The translations under genes and the position numbers were made by a program. Below, piece by piece: positions 7,999-16,231 of a stretch of 64,000 nt of DNA. This stretch comes from Hellea sp. Lineage in GTDB: Bacteria; Pseudomonadota; Alphaproteobacteria; Caulobacterales; Maricaulaceae. The DNA is taken from the NCBI GenBank assembly GCA_028224375.1, contig JAOIVW010000004.1:105826-169825 (forward strand). Direction: 5' to 3'. Positions within the stretch are counted from its first letter, which is position 1. Each line of letters starts with the position of its first letter. A model generated the notes under the pieces. It saw only the letters and a program-made list of their open reading frames with translations. It did no database searches and had not been told where the DNA came from.

Positions 7999-8017
7999 TT
8001 CGTTCTAAACGAATTAT
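7995..8017 (+). other. Perfect 10-bp hairpin over the flp copy 1 stop codon
   Basis: ATAATTCGTT and AACGAATTAT form a perfect 10-bp inverted repeat around a CTA loop, and the left arm contains the TAA stop. It lies just before the terminator and is repeated unchanged at 8394-8416. It probably protects the 3' end of a highly expressed mRNA; this is inference. Confidence 0.6.
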
Positions 8018-8023
8018 AAGATT

Positions 8024-8054
8024 AAGCCGCGTCTTCGGACGCGGCTTTTTTTTT
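8024..8054 (+). terminator. Rho-independent terminator after flp copy 1
   Basis: A 10-bp stem AAGCCGCGTC/GACGCGGCTT with a TTCG tetraloop is followed by a run of Ts. It should largely stop transcription before the second copy, which has its own promoter region. Confidence 0.93.
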
Positions 8055-8100
8055 GCCTAAAATTTCACTACCAAATTAAATACAAAATTTACCATATTGT

Positions 8101-8116
8101 TTAAATCGATAGTAAC
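8101..8116 (+). promoter_or_regulatory. CtrA-like box of flp copy 2
   Basis: The same TTAA-ATCGATA-GTAAC element as in copy 1, 105 bases before the second flp start. The -10 region reads TATGAG instead of TATAAG, which predicts a weaker promoter than copy 1. Confidence 0.5.
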
Positions 8117-8205
8117 GCGCTGTCTCTATGAGTCTTCGTAACAGGGAATATCCTGCTATCGAGGAATTATCCTCAAACAAAGACTAGCATACGCGGGAGT
8201 CAGTT

Positions 8206-8397
8206 ATGCAAAATTTAGTTACTCGTTTTATTAAAGACGAATCCGGTGCAACAGCCATTGAATATGGTCTGATTGCAGCTCTTATCTCAGTCGCTCTTAT
8301 CGCTGGCGCAAAAGCCATCGGTACTGGCCTTGACGACAAGTTCACCAAAGTTTCAAAAGCTATCTCTGGCCAAGCAGTAAACCAAGGTACACCATAA
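8206..8397 (+). CDS. flp: Flp-family type IVb pilin, copy 2
   Basis: Encodes the same 63-residue pilin as the upstream copy, residue for residue, with the G14/ATAIEYG processing site and one hydrophobic helix. The DNA differs from copy 1 by one silent change. It has its own leader, ribosome-binding site (GGGAG) and terminator, so the duplication likely raises pilin dose or allows separate timing. It lies 130 bases before cpaA. Confidence 0.95.
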   Translation: MQNLVTRFIKDESGATAIEYGLIAALISVALIAGAKAIGTGLDDKFTKVSKAISGQAVNQGTP

Positions 8398-8422
8398 TTC
8401 GTTCTAAACGAATTATAAGATT

Positions 8423-8452
8423 AAGCCGCGTCTTCGGACGCGGCTTTTTTTT
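8423..8452 (+). terminator. Rho-independent terminator after flp copy 2
   Basis: The same 10-bp GC-rich stem with TTCG loop as after copy 1, followed by eight Ts. It separates the pilin genes from cpaA, implying a separate promoter for the cpa genes. Confidence 0.93.
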
Positions 8453-8527
8453 CCCTAAAATTCTGAAGTGAAACCCAACATTAACTATAGAGAGTTATCA
8501 CAGCTCTAAACTATTGGAGCTATAGCT

Positions 8528-9034
8528 ATGTTGCTAACTTTTTTTATTGTCATGGTCTTTGCGGGCACGATGCTGACGGCGGCGGCGAAAGATGCAACGT
8601 CGATGACCATTCCAAACTGGATCAGCCTCGCCGTCATTGCAGGATTTATTATCGTAACACCTTTTATATGGGCTGGTTGGGGCGTTTTCTCTCAGCATTT
8701 AATTGTGGGTTTGACCTTTTTTGCAGTTGGATTCGCGATGTTCGCCTTTGGATGGTTAGGCGGAGGTGATGCAAAGCTTATGGCAGCAACTGCCTTATGG
8801 TGGCAATGGGATGACGCGGCCATCTATGTCATATACACGACATTCCTAGGCGGAATATTGGCTATTTTACTTGTATTCGGGCGGAAATATATACCAGAAC
8901 GTGTCTTGACGGCACAATGGGCCCATCACTTATTTAGAGATGAAAAGAAAATGCCTTATGGCTTGGCATTGGCCGGCGGCGCATTGTTGACACTGCCGCA
9001 GAGCGATATTTTCCTCAGATCGCTGGGTTTATGA
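8528..9034 (+). CDS. cpaA: Prepilin peptidase CpaA/TadV (A24 family)
   Basis: A 168-residue inner-membrane aspartyl protease that removes the leader of Flp pilins and TadE-like pseudopilins. About five hydrophobic segments are visible. The two catalytic aspartates are D22 in AAAKDATSMTIPN and D81 in GGGDAKLM, the GxGD-type second motif. It lacks the N-methylating domain of the larger PilD enzymes, as usual for TadV. GGAG eight bases upstream supports the start. Confidence 0.93.
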   Translation: MLLTFFIVMVFAGTMLTAAAKDATSMTIPNWISLAVIAGFIIVTPFIWAGWGVFSQHLIVGLTFFAVGFAMFAFGWLGGGDAKLMAATALWWQWDDAAIYVIYTTFLGGILAILLVFGRKYIPERVLTAQWAHHLFRDEKKMPYGLALAGGALLTLPQSDIFLRSLGL

Positions 9035-9083
9035 GGGTTTTATCGCTTACGTTAACTATTTCTTTGCATGCAGTTCCTAAAAA

Positions 9084-9098
9084 TTAACCATGCTTTAT
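9084..9098 (+). promoter_or_regulatory. CtrA-like box upstream of cpaB
   Basis: TTAA-CCATGCT-TTAT matches seven of eight core positions of TTAA-N7-TTAA and also contains TTAACCAT, a common CtrA half-site form. It lies 47 bases before cpaB in a 110-base gap after cpaA, where a promoter for the large cpa operon is plausible. Sequence inference only. Confidence 0.4.
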
Positions 9099-9144
9099 CA
9101 AATCATCATCTACTGTCGTTTGAAATAAGGCTCTGTGAGGAATA

Positions 9145-9990
9145 ATGGATACCAAAAGACTTATATTGATTGCTGGCCTCGGCGTTGCGGCATTAGTCGT
9201 GTTCACGCAGGCTAAAAAGCTTGGCGCGCCCGCACCTGTGGTCACGGCAAAAGCTCCGGCCCCTATCATTCAAAAAGTGGAATATGTGAAAGTTCTTGTA
9301 GCGGCAAAAAATCTACCGCTGGGTTCACGTCTGAACGAAGCCGCTTTTGAGTGGAAACAATGGCCTGCTGAGGCCGTAAGCCCCGCTTTTATATCTAACG
9401 ACCTTCGGCCGAATGCCGATGCAGAACTCTTAAACGCAATTGTTCGCTCTCCAATTGTAGAGGGTGAGCCTATTAATGAGGGCAAGCTCGTCAAATCCGG
9501 TGAATCCGGTGTTTTGGCCGCACTTTTACGTCCTGGAATGCGTGCTGTTACAACAAGAATTTCAGTTGATACCGCGGCGGGTGGTTTTATTCAGCCAGGT
9601 GATCGTGTTGATGTAATTCTCACGCAATCTGTCCAAAGAACCCGTACTGACGGGAACCAAGGTGCTAATCAGCGCATATATATATCTGACACTGTTTTTG
9701 AAAATGTCCATGTCTTGGCTATTGATCAAACCTTCTCAACATCGGCGGAAAGCGGAGCGTCAAAAATTGGCTCTACTGCCACTTTTGAAATGTCGCAAAA
9801 AGATGCTGAACTTCTTCAGCAAGCTGTCGCAAAAGGCGATCTTACACTGACATTACGGGGTATCCGAAACAGCCGCGCAACCGCACCAACTACAGCGACA
9901 TTCGACAAAGAAGAAACTGAAGAAAAGCAATCAATTTTAACGGTTTATCGGGGTGGACAACCCCAACAAGTCGCGATCAGAGGGAAGTAA
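9145..9990 (+). CDS. cpaB: Flp pilus assembly protein CpaB (RcpC)
   Basis: A 281-residue periplasmic protein with an N-terminal membrane anchor (about residues 5-22) and an SAF domain beginning near VLVAAKNLPLGSRLNEAAFE, then a beta-rich domain containing RPGMRAVTTRISVDTAAGGF and PGDRVDVILT. CpaB/RcpC links the secretin to the inner-membrane machine and may bind peptidoglycan. It starts a tight run cpaB-cpaC-cpaD-cpaE-cpaF-tadB-tadC; the next ATG follows its stop by one base. Confidence 0.93.
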   Translation: MDTKRLILIAGLGVAALVVFTQAKKLGAPAPVVTAKAPAPIIQKVEYVKVLVAAKNLPLGSRLNEAAFEWKQWPAEAVSPAFISNDLRPNADAELLNAIVRSPIVEGEPINEGKLVKSGESGVLAALLRPGMRAVTTRISVDTAAGGFIQPGDRVDVILTQSVQRTRTDGNQGANQRIYISDTVFENVHVLAIDQTFSTSAESGASKIGSTATFEMSQKDAELLQQAVAKGDLTLTLRGIRNSRATAPTTATFDKEETEEKQSILTVYRGGQPQQVAIRGK

Positions 9991-9991
9991 T

Positions 9992-11470
9992 ATGTCAAGT
10001 AAGACACTCATGACGCTGGCATTGGGAACAGCCGTAACATTGGCGCTAGCTGCATCTACATTAGATACGGCTGACGCAGGAACACGTTCATATTCACATA
10101 TACAGTCTGCATCTGCCGGCTCTGTGAACATACAATCACCAGGCCAGAGTGCCAAAAGCCGTTCGATTGTATTGCCGTTCTCAAAATCGACAGTTATCGA
10201 ACTGCCGCAAGAGATGATGGACGTCATCGTGTCAAACCCAGACATTGTTGAATCTGTTATTCACACATCGCACCGTGCGGTTTTGATTGGGAAACAGCCC
10301 GGACAAACAAATGCTTATTTTTACGGGCATGACGGTCAAGAGTTATTAAGCCTTGATATTCGTGTGGAACGGGACATTAATGGTCTTAAGTCTCTGATAT
10401 CTCAGCATATTTCTGATGCCAATGTCCAAGTCCAAGCTGTAAATAATAACTTACTCCTTACAGGGTCTGTAAAAAATGCATCTATGTCAAACCGTGTCGA
10501 AAAACTGGCTACGATGTGGCTGGATGAAAATACAAATGGCGGGTCTGAGGGCGAACTTGTCAATCTCATGTCTGTCGAAGGCAAAGACCAAGTCCTTTTG
10601 AAAGTCCGTATTGTTGAAATGCAGCGTTCTGTAACAAAACAAATGGGTATAAACCTTAGTGCTATCGGGCAATTAGGAGATTCAACAGTTTCCTTAGTCA
10701 GTAACGCGGGTCTAGCTACCGGAGCCGGCTTTTCAGGAGGTGCTAATTTTGTGAACTCAGGCGGCGGTGATTTGCAATCACTTAGTTCCAGTTTGCAAGC
10801 TCTTGAAAGTGTAGGATTGATCCGAACGTTGGCTGAGCCAACATTAACAGCCATTTCGGGCGAAACAGCTAATTTCTTATCAGGGGGTGAGTTTCCATTC
10901 TTAACGAATGTGTTTACCGATGATAACGGACAATTACAGAGTGAATTTGAATTTAAGCCTTTCGGCGTTGCCCTTGGTTTTACACCCGTTGTCTTAAGCG
11001 AAGGTCGTATTTCTCTCAATATTTCTACAGAAGTCTCTGAACCAACAACGGAAGGCTCGTTTGAAACGGGCGGGGCATCATCAGATATTTTAGGCCTACG
11101 CATTCGCCGCGCCAATACAGTTGTTGAGCTTCCCGCTGGCGGAAGTTTGGTTATCGCCGGCCTTATTCGTGAAGAAAGCCGCCAAGCATCAGATGGCACC
11201 CCCGGAGTAAAAGATATTCCGGGCTTAGGCGCTCTGTTTCGTAACAGAGACGATTTAAATACTCAGACAGAACTGGTTATTATGGTCACGCCCTATCTCG
11301 TGGATCCAACACATCCTGATAAATTACAAACACCATTAGATGGGTTCGTACCAGCCAATGATTTGGACTCCCTCCTTTTGGGTAGAATGAATAAAATCTA
11401 TGCGGCGAACGGTCATCCAAAAATTAGTGCGGATACATTGAGCGGGCCATTTGGCCATGTCGTGGATTAA
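9992..11470 (+). CDS. cpaC: Type II/IV-like secretin CpaC (RcpA)
   Basis: A 492-residue outer-membrane secretin through which the Flp pilus emerges. A signal peptide ends near DTADA at about residue 30. The N-terminal pilus domain (about 45-120) includes LPQEMMDVIVSNPDIVESV. The C-terminal secretin domain (about 210-450) contains the VPxGF-like region EFPFLTNV and the GSLVIAGLI and DIPGLGALFR motifs. The ATG at 9992 is chosen over an upstream in-frame ATG because AGGGA precedes it and it begins a proper signal peptide. Confidence 0.94.
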   Translation: MSSKTLMTLALGTAVTLALAASTLDTADAGTRSYSHIQSASAGSVNIQSPGQSAKSRSIVLPFSKSTVIELPQEMMDVIVSNPDIVESVIHTSHRAVLIGKQPGQTNAYFYGHDGQELLSLDIRVERDINGLKSLISQHISDANVQVQAVNNNLLLTGSVKNASMSNRVEKLATMWLDENTNGGSEGELVNLMSVEGKDQVLLKVRIVEMQRSVTKQMGINLSAIGQLGDSTVSLVSNAGLATGAGFSGGANFVNSGGGDLQSLSSSLQALESVGLIRTLAEPTLTAISGETANFLSGGEFPFLTNVFTDDNGQLQSEFEFKPFGVALGFTPVVLSEGRISLNISTEVSEPTTEGSFETGGASSDILGLRIRRANTVVELPAGGSLVIAGLIREESRQASDGTPGVKDIPGLGALFRNRDDLNTQTELVIMVTPYLVDPTHPDKLQTPLDGFVPANDLDSLLLGRMNKIYAANGHPKISADTLSGPFGHVVD

Positions 11471-11480
11471 GGAGAGCCTG

Positions 11481-12155
11481 ATGAAAAATTATAACAGAAC
11501 TCTCATGCAAATGCTCACAGCAGCATTTTTGGCTGGAACATTATCAGCATGTACAACACCGACACCCTCTGGACCGCCAAGTGTGTTCAACAATAAAATA
11601 CAAGTGGCTGAGTCAATTGAGCGTCTTGAACTTTACACGCGTCCCAATGGGTTAGAGCTCTCTGCACGTGATCAAGCCGCTGTCAGCCAATTTTTACAAG
11701 CCTATGGGCATCGCGGAAATGGTCCGCTTTATATAAATGTTCCAAGTTCAGCGCAATCTGGCTTGGGCGCTCAACAGGCCCAAGCTTTGATTCGCCGTAA
11801 TTTGGGCGCTGTAGGCCTTGGCCGCGCTGATGTGCAAACAGGGCAGTACCAATCTGCCTACGGAAGTCCTGCACCCGTTGTTGTTTCTTATCGGACCCTT
11901 AAAACACTTCCACAGGATTGTCGTCAGTCAGGAAATACAGCCCTTTCATATGCCAATCAGCCATATGACAGTTTCGGATGTTTCAATTCGGCGAATTTGG
12001 CGGCAATGATTGACGATCCTCGTCAGCTCCTCGCGCCTTATGACATGACGGCTCCGGATTCTCAGCGACGTCAGGCCGTTTACGACAAGTATATTGCGGG
12101 CGAGAACACAGCGTCTACTCAGCCTGCCAGACAAGAAATTTCTACACAAGAATAA
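11481..12155 (+). CDS. cpaD: CpaD-family pilus assembly lipoprotein
   Basis: A 224-residue lipoprotein with lipobox LSAC at about residue 24, followed by the CpaD domain (PF09476 type) including CRQSGN and the SFGCFNSANLAAMIDDP segment typical of the family. CpaD is thought to act as pilotin or stabiliser for the secretin. The ATG preceded by AAGGAG is chosen; an upstream in-frame start would overlap cpaC. Confidence 0.93.
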   Translation: MKNYNRTLMQMLTAAFLAGTLSACTTPTPSGPPSVFNNKIQVAESIERLELYTRPNGLELSARDQAAVSQFLQAYGHRGNGPLYINVPSSAQSGLGAQQAQALIRRNLGAVGLGRADVQTGQYQSAYGSPAPVVVSYRTLKTLPQDCRQSGNTALSYANQPYDSFGCFNSANLAAMIDDPRQLLAPYDMTAPDSQRRQAVYDKYIAGENTASTQPARQEISTQE

Positions 12156-12184
12156 GCTAATTTAATAATGACGGACCCTACTGG

Positions 12185-13813
12185 ATGAGTGCCATGAAAC
12201 AGACCCCAAAACAGATGATGAGCCCAACACCTGGCGCCCCTGTACCAGTAGTAGCAGCGCCAATGCGTGCGCCCATGCCAATGAGCCCGCAAATACCGAT
12301 GCCATCGCCGCAGCCCATGCCACCGCAGCATCTCGCGCCTCAGCCCATGGTTCCTCAGGCGATGTCGCCACAACAAATTCCAGCACAGCAGATGGTACCC
12401 CAAGCTGTGCCACCTCAAGCTGTGCCACCTCAGGGTATGCCGGTCATGCAGCCTGGCCAACAAATGCCGCCTATGCCGCAAACAGTTCAGACTATGGCGG
12501 CGCCTATTGATGACCCTATTGAAGACATGAGCCGTGAGGGTGGAGATAAAGCGCTTCCACAAATTTCAATTCATGCTTTTTGTGACCGTCAGGAAACGGC
12601 TGGCGTTATAAATGAGTCCTCGCGCGACTGGCGCATGAAGCGTACAAATATGAAAATTTACATGGGGGGCCTGTCGGCTGCCATTGAATTTTATCACAAA
12701 GAAAACACACCAAGCCTTATTCTTGTCGAATCTGGCATGCGCGGACCTGAACTCTTTTCTCAACTTGAGGAACTCGCGTCTGTCTGCGATGCTGGAACTA
12801 AAGTTGTTATTGTTGGCGCGGCTAACGATATTCGCCTTTATCGGCAGCTTATGGATAAGGGCGTAAGCGATTACATAGTACCGCCATTTCATCCAATCCG
12901 CCTTATTCGGTCACTTGGCGAACTTTATTCTGATCCTGATAAACCCTTTATTGGCCGTGTCGCCGCGTTCTTCGGAGCCAAAGGCGGCGTTGGATCTTCA
13001 ACAATCGCACATAATATTGCGTGGAGTTTGGCCGAACGTATTCAACAAGAAACGGCTCTTGTTGACCTTGATTGCTCATGGGGCACAACGGGTTTGGATT
13101 TTGCCTATGATGCAAGTCAAGGCCTCGAAGAAGCTCTGGCTGAACCAGAACGTTTGGACGAGACATTGCTGGACCGGATCATGATTCGCCACACGCCGAA
13201 ACTATCCATTTTGCCAACAGCAGGATCGCTTAATCAAAAAGCCATTATGACGCCCGAAGCTTATGAAGCAGTTGTAAATGGTGTGCGATCTATCAGTCCT
13301 TTGACGATTTTGGATATGCCGCATTACTGGTGCGATTGGACGACGAATGTTTTGATTAACAGTGACGATGTTGTAATTACAGCTACGCCTGACCTTGCTA
13401 ATTTGCGTAACACGAAAAACCTCGTCGATTTTTTACGCTCGCAGCGACCTAATGATGCTGAGCCTATTCTAATTTTGAATAAGACAGGCATGACTAAAAC
13501 CTCTGAGATTTCGGTCAAAGACTTTGCTTCAGCTGTGGGGCTTGACCCTGCGCTTGTATTAGGTTTCGAACCTGAGATTTATTTTGAAGCTTCGAATGAC
13601 GGAAAAATGTTGACCGAAATTAAAGCTGCAGCTCAGGCCGTCAGCGGTATAGAGTATATTGCGCGTCGATTAAAAACAGGGAGTTTTGACTCAGCTTCAT
13701 CGCCTGCGGCTAAAAAAGGCTCCTCACTTATGGGCAAATTATCCAAATCAAAGGGTGATGGCTCCGCTAGGAAGGAAAGTAAGTCTCTCTTCTCCTTCAA
13801 GAAGAAGGGTTGA
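12185..13813 (+). CDS. cpaE: CpaE/TadZ pilus-localisation ATPase
   Basis: A 542-residue protein. The first 110 residues are a Pro/Met/Gln-rich low-complexity tail made of short repeats, followed by an atypical receiver-like domain (about 130-245) and a MinD/ParA-type ATPase domain with the deviant Walker A GAKGGVGSS at 264-272. TadZ/CpaE marks the cell pole for pilus assembly in relatives. The C-terminus is Ser/Lys-rich. A second in-frame ATG lies nine bases downstream; neither has a strong ribosome-binding site. Confidence 0.93.
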   Translation: MSAMKQTPKQMMSPTPGAPVPVVAAPMRAPMPMSPQIPMPSPQPMPPQHLAPQPMVPQAMSPQQIPAQQMVPQAVPPQAVPPQGMPVMQPGQQMPPMPQTVQTMAAPIDDPIEDMSREGGDKALPQISIHAFCDRQETAGVINESSRDWRMKRTNMKIYMGGLSAAIEFYHKENTPSLILVESGMRGPELFSQLEELASVCDAGTKVVIVGAANDIRLYRQLMDKGVSDYIVPPFHPIRLIRSLGELYSDPDKPFIGRVAAFFGAKGGVGSSTIAHNIAWSLAERIQQETALVDLDCSWGTTGLDFAYDASQGLEEALAEPERLDETLLDRIMIRHTPKLSILPTAGSLNQKAIMTPEAYEAVVNGVRSISPLTILDMPHYWCDWTTNVLINSDDVVITATPDLANLRNTKNLVDFLRSQRPNDAEPILILNKTGMTKTSEISVKDFASAVGLDPALVLGFEPEIYFEASNDGKMLTEIKAAAQAVSGIEYIARRLKTGSFDSASSPAAKKGSSLMGKLSKSKGDGSARKESKSLFSFKKKG

Positions 13814-13822
13814 TAAACGCTG

Positions 13823-15232
13823 ATGTTTGGTAAGCGCGCAGAAACGACTGGCACAGCTTTAAAAGCCCCGCCTGAAGTTGAAAAAGAAATTGCAAAATCG
13901 ATGGAACCAACAGCCGCGCCGCGGCCGGAAGGAAGCTCGAATAATCGCTCTGAGCCTTCAGAGGAATATTACGAAACAAAAGCAACGATTTTTAATGCGC
14001 TTTTCGAAACAATTGATGTAACCGCTCTAGCAGGTATGCAGCCCGATAAGGCACGAGATGAAATTCGTACGATTGTCGATGAAATTATTGCTATTCGCAA
14101 TGTACGCCTCTCCGTCGCTGAACAAAATCAGCTTATAACCGAGATTTGCGATGATATTTTGGGCTATGGCCCCCTAGAGCCGCTGTTAGCGCGTGATGAC
14201 ATTGCTGATATTATGGTCAATGGAGCTCGGCATGTCTTTATCGAGACAGGCGGTAAGATGCAGAAGACGAATATTCGCTTCCGCGACAATACGCAGTTAA
14301 TGAATATTTGTCAGCGTATCGTGTCCCAAGTGGGGCGCCGCGTTGATGAAGCCAGCCCAATTTGTGACGCGCGCCTTTTGGACGGCTCTCGTGTCAACGT
14401 TATTGCGCCGCCTCTGGCGATTGATGGCCCCGCGCTTACTATTCGTAAGTTTAAAAAAGACTCGCTGAGGTTAGCGGATTTGGTGAACTTCAAATCTATC
14501 TCACCTGCCGGCGCGCGTGTTCTAGAGATTATTGGCGCTTGTCAATGTAACATTATTATTTCTGGTGGTACGGGTTCGGGTAAAACCACACTCCTGAATT
14601 GTTTGACTAGTTTTATTCACCCTGATGAACGTATCATCACTTGCGAAGATTCTGCTGAATTGCAGCTCCAGCAACCACATGTTGTGCGTCTTGAAACACG
14701 TCCGCCGAATCTAGAGGGCAAGGGTAAAGTCACCATGACTGATTTGGTGAAAAACTGTCTGCGGATGCGCCCTGAACGTATTATCGTGGGTGAGGTGCGT
14801 GGCCCAGAAGCGTTTGACTTATTGCAAGCGATGAATACGGGCCATGATGGCTCAATGGGAACGCTTCACGCCAACTCACCGCGCGAAGCTCTCTCACGTG
14901 TTGAATCGATGATTACGATGGGCGGTTTCTCATTGCCTGCTAAAACAATTCGCGAAATGATTACAGGCTCTGTCGATATTATTGTACAGGCTGCACGTCT
15001 TCGTGATGGATCTCGCCGTATTACGCATATTACCGAAGTTATCGGTATGGAAGGCGAAGTGATTGTTACGCAAGATTTGCTGACATACGAAATGGACGGT
15101 GAGGATGCTAACGGAAACATTATTGGTGAGCACAAATCCACTGGTATTGCACGTCCGGTATTTTGGGATCGTGCGCGTTACTTCAATCTTGAAAGAGAAC
15201 TGGCCCAAGCCTTGGAAGAGGCCGGTAGCTAG
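13823..15232 (+). CDS. cpaF: Pilus assembly ATPase CpaF/TadA
   Basis: A 469-residue hexameric secretion ATPase of the VirB11/TadA family that powers pilus extension (and in relatives retraction). Walker A is GGTGSGKTT at residues 248-256; the Asp box (ITCEDSAEL), Walker B ([12 protein letters not shown]) and His box ([14 protein letters not shown]) are all present. The N-terminal 50 residues are variable and charged. It follows cpaE by nine bases. Confidence 0.95.
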   Translation: MFGKRAETTGTALKAPPEVEKEIAKSMEPTAAPRPEGSSNNRSEPSEEYYETKATIFNALFETIDVTALAGMQPDKARDEIRTIVDEIIAIRNVRLSVAEQNQLITEICDDILGYGPLEPLLARDDIADIMVNGARHVFIETGGKMQKTNIRFRDNTQLMNICQRIVSQVGRRVDEASPICDARLLDGSRVNVIAPPLAIDGPALTIRKFKKDSLRLADLVNFKSISPAGARVLEIIGACQCNIIISGGTGSGKTTLLNCLTSFIHPDERIITCEDSAELQLQQPHVVRLETRPPNLEGKGKVTMTDLVKNCLRMRPERIIVGEVRGPEAFDLLQAMNTGHDGSMGTLHANSPREALSRVESMITMGGFSLPAKTIREMITGSVDIIVQAARLRDGSRRITHITEVIGMEGEVIVTQDLLTYEMDGEDANGNIIGEHKSTGIARPVFWDRARYFNLERELAQALEEAGS

Positions 15233-15235
15233 TTT

Positions 15236-16219
15236 ATGGAACCTAATACTCTCATAGCTTTAGCAGCAGCAGGCGGCGTTTTTTGTCTTGGCTTCTTATT
15301 ATTGGGAAGCGGGCCGTCCAAAGGGGATGTGCGCGTTCGTCAGCTATCGGGCAACAATTCAGCTACCAATGGGTTTCTCGCGAGAATAAAAACCGAGGAC
15401 GGGGGCAGCCGCCGTAAACAAATCGAAGAAACGCTCGGAAAAATTGAGGAGCGGCAAAAAACGAAGAAGAAAAAGGCTAAAGCGTTACCAGCGCGCCTAA
15501 TTCAGGCGGATTGGTCAATGAAACCTCAGACTTTCATGGTCATGTCAGCCATTATTGCCATCATAGCAGGTGGTGTGCCCTTTGCCATGGGTTTGAACCC
15601 ATTATTCTGCTTAGGGTTAGCTGTTGGTTTGGGTTTCGGTATGCCGCGTTTTATTCTCAATAGCGCTATAAATCGCCGCCAGAAAAAATTTACAGCCCAT
15701 TTTGCAGATGCCATGGATATCATTGTTCGGGGCGTGCGTACGGGTTTGCCGCTAGGCGATTGCCTAAAGATTATTGCCCATGAAAGCCCAGACCCGTTAG
15801 GCACAGAGTTCCGACGTGTTGTAGAAGGCGAGTCTGTTGGCATGCCGCTAGAAATATGCCTTGAGCAGATGTATGAGCGCATGCCGATTTCCGAAGTCAA
15901 CTTTTTCTCTACTGTGCTCAACATTCAGAAAACAACAGGTGGTAATTTGGGCGAAAGCTTGGCGAACTTGGCCTCTGTTTTACGCGGACGTAAACTATTA
16001 AGAGAAAAAATTAAAGCCTTATCAGCCGAAGCTAAAATGTCAGCTATTATTATCGGTGCGCTGCCCATCTGTGTTGGTGGATTGGTGACCGTTATTGCGC
16101 CAGATTACATGGTAGAACTTTATACGACGCCGACAGGTCACAGAAACCTGATGATCGGCGCAGGTATGATGGTTCTGGGTACGACAATGATGCGCAAAAT
16201 GATTAACTTTAAGTTTTAA
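15236..16219 (+). CDS. tadB: Pilus assembly platform protein TadB
   Basis: A 327-residue inner-membrane protein with a T2SSF domain: an N-terminal membrane anchor (about 5-24), hydrophobic segments near 100-140, the central cytoplasmic helical domain (FADAMDIIVRGVRTGLPLGD and the ETLGNLASVLR-like NLGESLANLASVLRGRK) and two C-terminal membrane helices. TadB and TadC form the membrane platform on which CpaF acts. The start is three bases after the cpaF stop. Confidence 0.94.
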   Translation: MEPNTLIALAAAGGVFCLGFLLLGSGPSKGDVRVRQLSGNNSATNGFLARIKTEDGGSRRKQIEETLGKIEERQKTKKKKAKALPARLIQADWSMKPQTFMVMSAIIAIIAGGVPFAMGLNPLFCLGLAVGLGFGMPRFILNSAINRRQKKFTAHFADAMDIIVRGVRTGLPLGDCLKIIAHESPDPLGTEFRRVVEGESVGMPLEICLEQMYERMPISEVNFFSTVLNIQKTTGGNLGESLANLASVLRGRKLLREKIKALSAEAKMSAIIIGALPICVGGLVTVIAPDYMVELYTTPTGHRNLMIGAGMMVLGTTMMRKMINFKF

Positions 16220-16231
16220 GAGGAGGCCGGT

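Larger units (their letters stand above)
7689..8462 (+). repeat. Tandem direct repeat carrying the two flp genes
   Basis: The unit 7689-8065 recurs at 8088-8462 with an offset of 399 bases (398 after the terminator T-run). Each copy holds a CtrA-like box, leader with two small hairpins, the whole flp gene, a hairpin at the stop codon and a terminator. The coding parts differ at a single silent base (CC versus CT in the Gly-Thr-Gly region), while the leaders of about 110 bases differ at roughly nine or ten positions, so the coding part has either been constrained or homogenised. Confidence 0.95.

Noticed and set aside
10402..11199. 265-codon open frame on the strand opposite cpaC
   Set aside because: No start signal or family motif; cpaC motifs lie on the other strand, so this is a codon-bias shadow.
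12119..12562. His/Arg/Leu/Trp-rich frame opposite the 5' part of cpaE
   Set aside because: Composition is the complement of the Pro/Met/Gln repeats; no ribosome-binding site.
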